Of a DNA stretch of 64,000 nt, positions 33,182-41,629 are shown one piece after another; within the stretch, counting starts at the first letter, position 1; each line of letters begins with the position of its first letter. The notes below the pieces were generated by a model. It was not told the origin of the DNA. It searched no databases and saw only the letters and a program-made list of their open reading frames with translations. The position numbers and the translations under genes are program-made. Origin of the DNA: Verrucomicrobiota bacterium (GTDB lineage Bacteria > Verrucomicrobiota > Kiritimatiellia > CAIQIC01 > JAGNIJ01); NCBI GenBank assembly GCA_022710725.1, contig JAKLGK010000002.1:62001-126000 (forward strand), read 5' to 3'.

Positions 33182-34270
33182 TCAAGGCCTGAACCGCCCG
33201 TCCTTCTGGAACACTTCCCCGTCGACAAGGAGGGCCCCGCCGCGGCGGAGGTCTTTAATCATATCCCAGTGCAAGGCCGAGCGGTTACGACCGCCGGTTT
33301 CTTCGTAGGAGCGGCCCAGCGCGAGGTGGATCGTGCCGCCGATCTTCTCGTCGAAGAGGATGTTCTTGATGAAGCGGTCGATGCCGTAGTTGGTGCCGAT
33401 GCCCAGCTCCCCGAGCCGGCGCGCGCCGGGATCCATGTCCAGCATTGCGCGCAGGAATTTTTCGTTCTTCGTCGCCGAGGCTTCGACGACAAGCCCCTTG
33501 CGGAACACGAGGCGGACATCGTCCACCTCGCGGCCCGCGTGGCAGACGGGATAGTCGAAGCGGATATGGCCCTCGGCCGAATCCTCGACCGGCCCGGTGA
33601 ACACCTCGCCCGACGGCATGTTGTGGTGGCCGTCCGAGTTGATGAACACGCGGCCCTGCACGGACAGCGACAGATCGGTGTCGGGCCCGACGATGCGGAC
33701 GGCGCGCGCACCGCGCAGCCGGCGCACGAGCTTTTCCTGGCGGCGCGAGAGTTGTTCCCACGCCGCGATCGGATCGCTACGGTCCGCGAACGTGGCGGCG
33801 TAGACGAAGTCCTCGAAGTCGGCGAGGCTCATGTCCGCGTCCTGCGCATAGGCCTGGGTCGGGAAGAGGGTGAGGCTCCATTTCTTGTGGAGCATCTTTT
33901 CGCGCAGGGGCAGGGTGGCGCGGGAGACGCGCGCCTGCTTGCGGGGATCCACGCGCGAGAGGGCGCGCGTGTTGGGGCTGGACTCGATGTGAATGGAGCC
34001 GTCGAGGCGTTCGGCCATGGCGCGCTGGATGGCATGGGGCCGGTCGAGGTGATGGGGGCGCGCGTGCCGGTAAAAGATCTCGGCGGTTTCGGCCGGGTTC
34101 AGGCGCACGATGGGGTAGGCGCCGGCGCGCAGGAGTTCCTCGTACGCGGCCAGGACAAGGGGCGTGGCCTCGGGGGTGGCGTCGAGAGCGATCAGTTCGC
34201 GCGGGCGGGCGTGGACGCTGTAGCGGACCAGGATCCTGGCCAGGTTTGCGATGCGTGGATCTATGGTCAT
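33182..34270 (-). CDS. Aminopeptidase, M29 family
   Basis: 362 residues. M29 (AmpS/aminopeptidase T type) enzymes remove N-terminal residues with two divalent metal ions. Metal-ligand blocks are visible: SGEVFTGPVEDSAEGHIRFD, ELGIGTNYGI, GTIHLALGRSYEETGG and SALHWDMIKD. The N-terminal domain holds RPRELIALDATPEATPLVLAAYE. The start at 34270 has CAGGAG at a good distance; the frame continues upstream to 34390, but that part has no resemblance to the family. It is divergent from mraZ, with about 195 bp between the two start codons. Confidence 0.9.
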   Translation of the reverse strand: MTIDPRIANLARILVRYSVHARPRELIALDATPEATPLVLAAYEELLRAGAYPIVRLNPAETAEIFYRHARPHHLDRPHAIQRAMAERLDGSIHIESSPNTRALSRVDPRKQARVSRATLPLREKMLHKKWSLTLFPTQAYAQDADMSLADFEDFVYAATFADRSDPIAAWEQLSRRQEKLVRRLRGARAVRIVGPDTDLSLSVQGRVFINSDGHHNMPSGEVFTGPVEDSAEGHIRFDYPVCHAGREVDDVRLVFRKGLVVEASATKNEKFLRAMLDMDPGARRLGELGIGTNYGIDRFIKNILFDEKIGGTIHLALGRSYEETGGRNRSALHWDMIKDLRRGGALLVDGEVFQKDGRFRP

Positions 34271-34415
34271 GGGCGTTCTCCTGTTCCAACTGAACACGGC
34301 ATGGTTAGCCATGGATGAGGAAATAGTACAATAACTTTCTTTTCCTCCGCTGTTCAGGGCTGAAAGCAGCGTCAAATCAACGGGTTCCACAACCGGTTAA
34401 ATTGTTAAAAAAGTG

Positions 34416-34451
34416 TTGACGGAAGGTGGGGCAAAGTGGTTTAAAGTGTGC
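34416..34451 (+). promoter_or_regulatory. mraZ promoter with MraZ-type operator
   Basis: TTGACG (34416) and TTTAAA (34440) are separated by 18 bp. Between and across them lie three 10-bp-spaced units: GTGGGG at 34426, GTGGTT at 34436 and GTGTGC at 34446. This is the spacing of the direct repeats bound by MraZ in front of its own operon. The operator overlaps the spacer and the -10 box, so binding should repress the dcw cluster. The second and third repeats are degenerate. Confidence 0.65.
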
Positions 34452-34466
34452 CTGGAGGCAACTGCT

Positions 34467-34949
34467 GTGGAGAACGGGGACATAGGGCGGTCTGATGAGA
34501 CGCTCGAGAAGGGCGTTTTCGTCAATACCTACACCCATTACCTGGACTCCAAGAGGCGGTTGACCATCCCTGCAGTTTGGCGCGAGTTGGTGGGCGTACC
34601 GAGGCGGCTGTTTGTTCTCCAAGGTGTCAACGACCAGTGCCTGTGCGTCTACCCCGCCCGCGAGTTGATTCGCCGCATGGAAAGACTCCGCAATCTGTCC
34701 ATTGCCGACGAGCAAGGCAGACAATTCGCCCGGGCGCTCGCCTCTCGCGCTGAACTGGTTCCCTGGGATTCCCAGGGGCGCGTCCGAATCAAGGACGAGC
34801 TGCTGGATTTCGCCGCGCTGTCCACCGAGGTGATGATGGCCGGCACGTTCGACGGATTTGAATTGTGGAGCCCTGAAAAATGGAAAGAGAAAACCGGAGT
34901 GCTCGACCAGGGCCGGATGGGCGAGGCCGCCCGCTACGTCGGCTTCTAG
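34467..34949 (+). CDS. mraZ: Transcriptional regulator MraZ
   Basis: 160 residues from a GTG start with GGAGG eight bases upstream. The frame extends to 34413, but that would read through the promoter. Two AbrB-like half-domains carry the DXXXR-type motifs LDSKRRLTIP (first) and DSQGRVRIKDELL (second), the latter followed by a helix ending near VMMAGTFDGFELW. MraZ forms rings that bind repeats ahead of the division and wall cluster; such repeats are present at 34426-34451. First gene of the cluster; the next frame begins inside its 3' end. Confidence 0.9.
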   Translation: MENGDIGRSDETLEKGVFVNTYTHYLDSKRRLTIPAVWRELVGVPRRLFVLQGVNDQCLCVYPARELIRRMERLRNLSIADEQGRQFARALASRAELVPWDSQGRVRIKDELLDFAALSTEVMMAGTFDGFELWSPEKWKEKTGVLDQGRMGEAARYVGF

Positions 34950-35425
34950 GGAACATCGGCGTCCGACCCGCGGGGGACCATCGTCCGGCGGCGTGGTGGG
35001 CCGATCCCGCCGCGCCGGCGTCGCGCGAGCGCCAGGCGGAATTCTGGGAAGAGCCGGCGACCACCTCGGCGGCCGTCGCAGTGATCGAGCCGGTGAGCGC
35101 GCCGGCGGTCGAGTCGGTTGAGGCGCCGGTAGAGGAGCCGGCGCCGGTTTCGCTGCACGTCGGCTCGGTGGAGAACCGCCATACGATCCTGGCCGCCCGC
35201 CCGCCGGAGAAAGGGAAGATCATGAGCCCGATAGCCATTGCCAAGTTTCTGCGCATCAGTGGTTCGGTGTACGACGGCCGCGACGAGGGCCGATGGTTTG
35301 CCCTGCCGTCGCGCAAGAAGAGCGTGCCGTTCCAGTTCATGCGCCAGGTGGCGATCTCCGTCGACGACCGGCGCGCCTGGATGTCCTCCGAGCGCATCGG
35401 GTCGCGCCGCTCCGACGGCCTGTAA
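34880..35425 (+). CDS. Unknown protein between mraZ and rsmH
   Basis: 181 residues if translation starts at the ATG at 34880, which lies inside mraZ with GGAG nine bases upstream. A shorter product starting downstream is possible because the first 35 residues are Arg/Gly/Pro-rich and look like read-through of the other frame. Residues about 45-105 are Ala/Glu/Pro/Val-rich. The last 65 residues, from MSPIAIAKFLRISG, look folded, with aromatic and basic residues. Codon third positions are strongly G/C, as in neighbours. No family recognised and no membrane segment. It sits where other bacteria have nothing between mraZ and rsmH, so it may be a lineage-specific division or regulatory factor. Confidence 0.6.
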   Translation: MERENRSARPGPDGRGRPLRRLLGNIGVRPAGDHRPAAWWADPAAPASRERQAEFWEEPATTSAAVAVIEPVSAPAVESVEAPVEEPAPVSLHVGSVENRHTILAARPPEKGKIMSPIAIAKFLRISGSVYDGRDEGRWFALPSRKKSVPFQFMRQVAISVDDRRAWMSSERIGSRRSDGL

Positions 35426-35437
35426 GCGGAGGGCGGC

Positions 35438-36361
35438 ATGCACGTGCCCGTCCTGCTGCGGGAGACCCTCGAGGCGCTGGGGGTCCGGGCGGGCGGTACG
35501 TACATCGACGGGACGGTAGGGAACGGCGGGCATGCGGCCGAGATGTTGAGCCGGGCCGGACCGGGCGGTCGACTGCTGGGGATCGACCAGGACGCCGAGA
35601 CGCTGCCGAGGGCGGCGGAGCGGCTCTCGCGGGCCGGGGGCTGGTACCGGCTGGAACAGGGGGATTACGCGGATATGCGGGCGCTGGCGCTCCGGAACGG
35701 TATCGAGCAGGCGGACGGGGTTCTCCTGGACCTCGGGATGTCGTCGGAACAGGTGGACGATCCCGCCCGCGGATTCAGCTTCCAGCAGGACGGGCCGCTG
35801 GACATGCGCATGGACCGCATGCAGGAGCGGACGGCGGCGACGATCGTGAACGAGTGGACCGAGAAGGAACTGGCGGACCTGCTCTGGGCGCTGGGCGAGG
35901 AACCGATGGCCCGGCGGATCGCGCGCCGGATCGTGGAAGCCCGGGACCGGGAGCCGATCCGGCATACCGGAAAGCTGGCGGAGATCGTGGCGCGGGCCAA
36001 GGGCGGCCGGCGGGGTCGGATCCATCCGGCGACGCAGACGTTCCAGGCGTTGCGGATGGCGGTGAACCATGAGCTGGAGAGCCTGGACCGGGCCCTGGCC
36101 GCCGCGCCGGGCCTGCTGGCGCTGGGCGGCCGGCTGGCGGTGATCTCGTTCCACCGGCTGGAAGACCGGCGGGTCAAGGCGGCCATGGCGCTCCACGTGG
36201 GGCGCTGGGAGTCGCTGGCGGCCGGCGGGCGGCGCTGGGTGGGGGAGCGGCCGGTCCTGCGCTGGATCACGCGCAAGCCCGTGACGTGCTCTCCGGAGGA
36301 GCGCGGGGCCAATCCCCGGGCGCGTTCGGCCAAGCTTCGGGTGGCGGAAAGGATCGAGTAG
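35438..36361 (+). CDS. rsmH: 16S rRNA (cytosine(1402)-N4)-methyltransferase
   Basis: 307 residues, standard for RsmH/MraW. Starts MHVPVLLRETLEAL and has the SAM-binding block YIDGTVGNGGHAAEML, LLGIDQDAETL, LLDLGMSSEQVDDPARGFSF, the inserted helical domain, IHPATQTFQALRMAVN, and VISFHRLEDRRVK. It methylates C1402 in the ribosomal P site. GGAGGG lies upstream. It is 12 bp after the unknown gene and 3 bp before the ftsL-like gene, within the dcw transcript. Confidence 0.95.
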   Translation: MHVPVLLRETLEALGVRAGGTYIDGTVGNGGHAAEMLSRAGPGGRLLGIDQDAETLPRAAERLSRAGGWYRLEQGDYADMRALALRNGIEQADGVLLDLGMSSEQVDDPARGFSFQQDGPLDMRMDRMQERTAATIVNEWTEKELADLLWALGEEPMARRIARRIVEARDREPIRHTGKLAEIVARAKGGRRGRIHPATQTFQALRMAVNHELESLDRALAAAPGLLALGGRLAVISFHRLEDRRVKAAMALHVGRWESLAAGGRRWVGERPVLRWITRKPVTCSPEERGANPRARSAKLRVAERIE

Positions 36362-36364
36362 GAC

Positions 36365-36748
36365 ATGCGGCGGCGAAAAAGACAGAACCGGAAGACGATC
36401 CAGGAAGGATCGCCGTTCCCGATGTCCCTGGCCCTCATCCTCGTGCTGGTGACGGGGCTGGCCTTCGGCTACCTCTGGCTGCGGGACCAGTGCGACACGA
36501 CGGGCCGGCGGCTGCAGGAGCTGGAGTCGCGGCGCGGCGACCTCCAGCGGCAGATCCTTCGCGAGGAATCCAAGTGGTCGAACCTGAAGAGCGCAAAGAA
36601 TCTCGAGCAACTCATGGCCCAGTTTCACCTGGCCATGGTCTGGCCCGGCGAGCAATACACCAAGCGCTTGTCCCGGCCGGAGCTGGAGCCCGAAGCCGCG
36701 GCGGAGATGCAGTACGCGCAACGGGAACTGGCGACGCGCCATGACTGA
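36365..36748 (+). CDS. ftsL: FtsL-like cell division protein
   Basis: 127 residues: basic cytosolic tail (MRRRKRQNRK), a single transmembrane helix at about 20-40, then a coiled coil (about 42-85) in the periplasm. Sequence conservation in FtsL is minimal, so the call rests on topology and on position between rsmH and ftsI, the usual place. It would join FtsB and FtsQ in activating FtsWI. Its last 8 bp overlap the ftsI start. The C-terminal 30 residues are charged and probably flexible. Confidence 0.75.
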   Translation: MRRRKRQNRKTIQEGSPFPMSLALILVLVTGLAFGYLWLRDQCDTTGRRLQELESRRGDLQRQILREESKWSNLKSAKNLEQLMAQFHLAMVWPGEQYTKRLSRPELEPEAAAEMQYAQRELATRHD

Positions 36749-38489
36749 TTGGAAGTACAGGATCCGTATGGACCTGGTGGCGGGCCTGCTGCTCATCGCG
36801 CTGATGGCCCTCGCCGCGCGCATCGTGCAGCTGCACGTGGGCCCCAACGACAGCCTGCGCCGCCGCATCGACCAGACCCGCCGCTACGAGGACCGCCTGC
36901 CCGAGCCGCGCGGCCGCATCCTGGACCGGCACGGCAACATCCTGGCGATCGACCTGGCGATGAGGAACGTCATCGCCGACCCGAGCGAGGTCCTCGCGAG
37001 CGGGAACCCCCGCTTCATCGGGCTGCAGCTGGCGCGCGTGCTTCAGCTGGACCCCGCCATGGTCATGGCCCGCCTCAACCGGCCGAACCGGCGGTTCGAG
37101 TACATCCAGCAGCGCGTGCCCGACGAGACGGCCGACCTGATCCGCCGGATGCAGCTGCGGGGCGTGAGCTTCGACGAGGTCAGCGCGCGGCACTATCCCC
37201 AGGGCCCGCTCGCCTGCCATGTCATCGGTTTCGCCAACCTGGAGAACGTCGGCAGCGCCGGGATCGAGCAGCGCTTCCACACCTACCTCCGCGGGCAGCC
37301 GGGCCTGCGGGTGAGCGAAAAGGACGGACGCCGCCGCGAGATCTTCGACCGGCGCGTCCTCGACATCCCGCCCCAGCGGGGGGCGGACATTTACCTGACC
37401 ATCGACCAGAACCTGCAGTACATGGTGGAGAAGGCCCTCGAGTCCGCCATCGCCGAGCACCAGGCGAAGGGCGCCTGGGCGGTCGTCCAGCGCGTGCGGA
37501 CGGGCGAGATTCTCGCCATGGCTTCGCTCCCGGGGTTCGACCTCAACGAGTACCGTTCCGCGGACGACCTCCAGAAGCTGAACCGGGCCATCGGCTACGT
37601 GTACGAGCCGGGCTCGACGTTCAAGGTGGCCACGATCGCCGCCGCGCTGAACGAGCACCGCGTGACGCCGGACCAGGTCTTCGACTGCGAGAACGGGTGC
37701 TGGTTCTTCAAGGGGCGGCCGCTGCGCGACTATCATCCGAACGGCCTGCTCTCCGTCGCGGATGTCCTGAAGAAGTCCAGCAATATCGGGGCCGCCAAGA
37801 TCACGCTGACGATGGAGGAGAAGACCGTCGAGCGCTACCTGCGGGCGTTCGGCTACGGCGCCCCGACGGGCGTCGAGCTGCCCGGCGAGGAAGGCGGGAT
37901 CCTGGCCGACCGCTCGCAATGGACCTCGTTGAGCCTGTCCCGCATCGCGATGGGCCACGAGGTCGGCGTCACCGCGCTCCAGATGCTGAACATGCTGTGC
38001 GCCGTGGCCAACGACGGCATGCGCGTCCGCCCGACCATCATCCGGCGCCTGGTCGACGCGGAGGGGCACACGCTCATGGAGTCGAAGCCGGAGTTCGTCG
38101 CGCAGCCGATCCGCTCCGAGACGTCGGCCCTGATGCGGAAGCTGCTGGCCCGCGTCACGGAGGAAGGCGGCACGGGCACGCGCGCCGCCGTCGAGGGCTA
38201 TACCGTCGCGGGCAAGACGGGCACCGCGGAGAAAGCCATCAACGGCAGCTATTCCAGCCGGGCCAATGTTTCGTCGTTCATGGGATTCCTGCCCGCGGAG
38301 GATCCCGATCGCATCGCGATCATGGTGGTGGTGGACGAGCCGCAGGGGGCGTTCCGCACGGGCGGCGTCGTGGCCGGCCCCGTGTTCCGGGAGATCGCCC
38401 GCCAGGCCGTCCGCTATCTGGACATCCCGCCGGACGTCCCGGTCGAGGCGGGCGTGGAGAACAAGCCGGAGCCGTGGCGGAGCCTGTGA
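36741..38489 (+). CDS. ftsI: Peptidoglycan transpeptidase FtsI (PBP3)
   Basis: 582 residues. Short cytosolic end, one transmembrane helix (about 10-31), the PBP dimerisation domain beginning RLPEPRGRILDRHGN, and a transpeptidase domain with STFK (active Ser about 292), SSN in KKSSNIGAAK, and KTGT in AGKTGTAEK. It cross-links septal peptidoglycan with FtsW. Overlaps ftsL by 8 bp. No PASTA domain is visible at the C-terminus, which ends with about 30 polar residues. Next start (murE) is 10 bp downstream. Confidence 0.95.
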   Translation: MTDWKYRIRMDLVAGLLLIALMALAARIVQLHVGPNDSLRRRIDQTRRYEDRLPEPRGRILDRHGNILAIDLAMRNVIADPSEVLASGNPRFIGLQLARVLQLDPAMVMARLNRPNRRFEYIQQRVPDETADLIRRMQLRGVSFDEVSARHYPQGPLACHVIGFANLENVGSAGIEQRFHTYLRGQPGLRVSEKDGRRREIFDRRVLDIPPQRGADIYLTIDQNLQYMVEKALESAIAEHQAKGAWAVVQRVRTGEILAMASLPGFDLNEYRSADDLQKLNRAIGYVYEPGSTFKVATIAAALNEHRVTPDQVFDCENGCWFFKGRPLRDYHPNGLLSVADVLKKSSNIGAAKITLTMEEKTVERYLRAFGYGAPTGVELPGEEGGILADRSQWTSLSLSRIAMGHEVGVTALQMLNMLCAVANDGMRVRPTIIRRLVDAEGHTLMESKPEFVAQPIRSETSALMRKLLARVTEEGGTGTRAAVEGYTVAGKTGTAEKAINGSYSSRANVSSFMGFLPAEDPDRIAIMVVVDEPQGAFRTGGVVAGPVFREIARQAVRYLDIPPDVPVEAGVENKPEPWRSL

Positions 38490-38499
38490 GGAGACCGCT

Positions 38500-39996
38500 G
38501 TGATCCTCGGCCAGCTTTGCGTGGAGACCATGAGACTGGAATACCTGACGCGCGTCATTCAGCCGGTGACCCTCCGCGGAGCCACCGACTGCGAGATCGA
38601 GGGCCTCGCCTACGATTCCCGCCAGGTGCGGCCGGGCTTCTTGTTCGTGGCGCTGCCCGGCCAGCGGAGGGACGGCCGGGATTTCGTGGCCGAGGCCATC
38701 GACCGCGGCGCCGTCGCCGTGATGTCCGAAAAGAACGAACTCCCGCGCCGCGCCGTGACCTGTATCCGCGTGGAGGACGCCCGCCGGGCCATGGCGGAGG
38801 TCGCCTGCGCCCTCTACGGCGAACCCTCCCGCGATCTGTTCATGGTCGGGGTGACGGGCACCAACGGCAAGTCCACCGTCAGCTTCATGGTGCGCGACCT
38901 GCTTCGCGCCGCCGGGCTCGCGCCCGGCCTGATCGGAACGATCCGCTACGAGATCGGCGAGCGCTCTATACCCGCCAGCCGCACCACGCCCGAGGCGCCG
39001 GACCTGCAGGCCATGCTGGACCGCATGCGACGCGCCGGCTGCCGCAGCGCGGTGATGGAAGTCTCGTCCCACGGCCTCGACCAGAAACGCGTCTGGGGCA
39101 CGGATTTCGACGTGGGCATCTTCACCAATTTGACGCAGGACCACCTGGACTATCACCGGACCATGGATCGCTATTACGCGGCGAAGTCGCTGCTGTTCCG
39201 GGGCCTCGGCCAGATGGAAAAAAGCGCCCGCGCCGTGCTGAATATGGACGATCCCTGGGGCCTCCAGCTGGCGAACACGGGCGGGTTCAACGCGGAGCTG
39301 CTGACGTTCGGCATGCATCCCGGCGCGATGGTCCGGGCGGAGAACGTGGAACTGTCCGACGCCGGCTCGACCTTCGACGTCGCGACGCCCTGGGGCGGGG
39401 CCCGCGTGTCGCTGCGTCTCCTCGGCCGCTTCAACGTCAGCAACGCGCTGGCCGCGCTGGCGGCCGGCGGCGCGGCGGGCGTACCGCCCGCGCAGATGGC
39501 CGAGGTTCTCGGCGCCATGCGAGCCGTGCCCGGCCGCCTGGAGCCGATCCCGGCGGCCCGTCCGTTCCGGGTCTATGTGGACTATGCCCATACGCCCGAC
39601 GCGTTGACCAACGTCCTGCGGACCCTCCGGGAGTTCACCGCCGGCCGCGTCATCGTGGTCTTCGGCTGCGGCGGCGACCGGGACCGCGCCAAGCGGCCGA
39701 TGATGGGCGCCGCGGCCGCGAGCCTGGCGGATTATTCCGTGGTGACGAGCGACAACCCGCGGAGCGAGCTGCCCGCGGACATCATCGCCGAGATCGTGCC
39801 GGGATTCGGCGAGGCCTCCAATTTCGAGATCGAGGAAAACCGCGAAAAGGCCGTCTTCAAGGCCCTCCGCATGGCGCGCGCGGGCGACACGGTGCTGATC
39901 GCGGGCAAGGGCCATGAGACCACCCAGGAGATCGGAAACACCATCTCCCCGTTCGATGACCGCGAGGTGGCGCGGCGTCTGCTGGAGAACCTGTAG
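38500..39996 (+). CDS. murE: UDP-MurNAc-L-Ala-D-Glu--2,6-diaminopimelate ligase
   Basis: 498 residues from a GTG start preceded by GAGGAG; ATG 38530 is a possible alternative. N-terminal block YDSRQVRPGFLFVALPG, ATP loop VGVTGTNGKSTVSF, TTPEAPDLQ, EVSSHGLDQKRV, NLTQDHLDYH, and YAHTPDALTNVL. The amino-acid selecting motif reads DNPR (in TSDNPRSE), the form that accepts meso-diaminopimelate, so Gram-negative-type peptidoglycan is predicted. It ends 26 bp before a small gene that separates it from murF. Confidence 0.95.
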   Translation: MILGQLCVETMRLEYLTRVIQPVTLRGATDCEIEGLAYDSRQVRPGFLFVALPGQRRDGRDFVAEAIDRGAVAVMSEKNELPRRAVTCIRVEDARRAMAEVACALYGEPSRDLFMVGVTGTNGKSTVSFMVRDLLRAAGLAPGLIGTIRYEIGERSIPASRTTPEAPDLQAMLDRMRRAGCRSAVMEVSSHGLDQKRVWGTDFDVGIFTNLTQDHLDYHRTMDRYYAAKSLLFRGLGQMEKSARAVLNMDDPWGLQLANTGGFNAELLTFGMHPGAMVRAENVELSDAGSTFDVATPWGGARVSLRLLGRFNVSNALAALAAGGAAGVPPAQMAEVLGAMRAVPGRLEPIPAARPFRVYVDYAHTPDALTNVLRTLREFTAGRVIVVFGCGGDRDRAKRPMMGAAAASLADYSVVTSDNPRSELPADIIAEIVPGFGEASNFEIEENREKAVFKALRMARAGDTVLIAGKGHETTQEIGNTISPFDDREVARRLLENL

Positions 39997-40022
39997 ACCG
40001 GGGGGGCCGGGAGGGAAGGGGC

Positions 40023-40205
40023 ATGGAAGAGAAACATATCATGGTGAAATGCTGCCGATGCCGCCGCGTGCGGCTTCAGGATCGCTGGGCCGACGAGGCC
40101 GAGGAGCCCGCCGGATCTCCGTTGTACTCGCACAGCTACTGCCCCGCCTGCAGCGAACAGGTTCATGCCGAGCTGCGTTCGTGCTCGGTCGTCGCCGCGT
40201 GCTGA
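40023..40205 (+). CDS. Small zinc-ribbon protein between murE and murF
   Basis: 60 residues (54 if Met7 is used). Two cysteine pairs, CCRC and CPAC, 27 residues apart, frame a short polar loop containing DRWADEAEE and SHSYCPACSEQ. This resembles the cysteine-pair module (CxxC, then a SHGICPxC-type segment) often attached to the end of histidine kinases, but here it stands alone. A Shine-Dalgarno is present (GGGAGGGAAGGGGC). It is inserted in the dcw cluster, where I know of no equivalent. Zinc binding is likely, and its role, perhaps as a regulator of wall synthesis, is a guess. Confidence 0.6.
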   Translation: MEEKHIMVKCCRCRRVRLQDRWADEAEEPAGSPLYSHSYCPACSEQVHAELRSCSVVAAC

Positions 40206-40230
40206 CCCCGCCGCTCCCGTTGTTCCCGTC

Positions 40231-41619
40231 ATGCCCCTCTTTCCGGCAGATGTCCTGGCGTCGTGGTCCGGCGGAACGTGGTCCGGTCCGCCGGCCGCTC
40301 CCGCGCGCGGCGTCTGCGCCGACACCCGGCGTCTTCGCGCCGGCGACCTGTATGTGGCGATCCGCGGGCCGCGCTTCGACGGCCACGATTTCATCGGTGC
40401 GGCCTTCTCTGCCGGCGCCTGCGCGGCGATGGCGGAAACCTGCCCCGCGGCGGGGACCGCGGGCCCCGTCCTCGTCGTGGGCGACACGAGGAAAGCGCTG
40501 GGCGACCTGGCTTCCGGCTACCGCCGGACGGTCACGGCCCGGCTGGTGGGCGTCACGGGCAGTGTGGGCAAGACCACGGTGAAGGAAATGATCGCCGACG
40601 CGCTGGCGCAGGCCGCCCCGACCGCGCGCACGCCCGGCAACTGGAACAACGACATCGGGCTCCCGCTAAGCCTGCTCGCGATCGAGCCGGTCCATCGCTA
40701 CGCCGTTCTCGAGGCGGGCACCAACCACCCCGGCGAAATCGCCGCGCTCTGCCGCGGCATGCGGCCGGACTGGGGGGTGGTCACGGCGATCGGGCAGGGG
40801 CACCTCGAGCACTTCGGATCCGTCGAGGCGGTCGCCCGGGAAAAAGCCGACCTGCTTCGCGCGCTGCCCGCCGGCGGGCTGGCGTTCCTGCCCCGGGATG
40901 ACGCGTGGTACGAGCTGTTGCGGGCCGCGGCGCCCTGCCCGGTCGTAACGGTCTCGCTGGAGGCCGGCGCGGACTACCGGGGCCGGCCCGATCCGGCGGG
41001 GGGGGATCGCTTCGTCGTCGAGGAGCGGGAGACGGGCGAGCGCGCCGAACTGGTTTCGCCCCTCCCGGGCCGCCACATGGTCGCCAACGCCCTCTTCGCC
41101 GCGGCCGTCGGCCGGCGCTGCGGGCTTCCGTGGGCGGCGATCTCGGCCGCCCTCGCGCGATACCGCCCGCCGCCGCTCCGCTGGAACCGCTCCGTCGTTC
41201 GAAACGTCACGTTCATCAACGACGCGTACAACGCCAACCCGATGAGCATGCGGGCCGCCCTGGAGGCCTTCGGCCGGATGGCGGTCGCGGGCCGCCGCTG
41301 GCTGGTGCTGGGCGGCATGCTTGAACTCGGGCCCGGCGAGTGCGATCTTCACCGGCAGCTGGGCCGCGTCGTGGCTGGCGGGCCGTGGGAGGGGCTGCTG
41401 GCCGTCGGGCCGCGCGGGGCGTGGATCGTCGAAGGAACCCGGGAGGCCGGACTCTCGGCTGACCGGAGTTTCTGCTGCGCGGATGCCGGGGCCGCCGCGC
41501 GGCGGCTGGACCAGTGGGCCCGGCCGGGCGACGCGGTGTTGCTCAAGGCTTCGCGCACCGAGCGGTTGGAAAAAGTCCTGGAGTCTTTTGCCGCCGCCCC
41601 GGGCGCCGGGCGGGAATAA
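40231..41619 (+). CDS. murF: UDP-MurNAc-tripeptide--D-Ala-D-Ala ligase
   Basis: 462 residues from ATG 40231; no clear Shine-Dalgarno is seen, so coupling with the upstream small gene is possible. ADTRRLRAGDLYVAIRG, the ATP loop VGVTGSVGKTTVKEM, NWNNDIGLPLSLL, VLEAGTNHPGEI, HLEHFGSVE, NDAYNANPMSM and LVLGGMLELG follow family order. It adds D-Ala-D-Ala to complete the UDP-MurNAc pentapeptide. mraY begins 10 bp downstream. Confidence 0.94.
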   Translation: MPLFPADVLASWSGGTWSGPPAAPARGVCADTRRLRAGDLYVAIRGPRFDGHDFIGAAFSAGACAAMAETCPAAGTAGPVLVVGDTRKALGDLASGYRRTVTARLVGVTGSVGKTTVKEMIADALAQAAPTARTPGNWNNDIGLPLSLLAIEPVHRYAVLEAGTNHPGEIAALCRGMRPDWGVVTAIGQGHLEHFGSVEAVAREKADLLRALPAGGLAFLPRDDAWYELLRAAAPCPVVTVSLEAGADYRGRPDPAGGDRFVVEERETGERAELVSPLPGRHMVANALFAAAVGRRCGLPWAAISAALARYRPPPLRWNRSVVRNVTFINDAYNANPMSMRAALEAFGRMAVAGRRWLVLGGMLELGPGECDLHRQLGRVVAGGPWEGLLAVGPRGAWIVEGTREAGLSADRSFCCADAGAAARRLDQWARPGDAVLLKASRTERLEKVLESFAAAPGAGRE

Positions 41620-41629
41620 AGGATCGATC

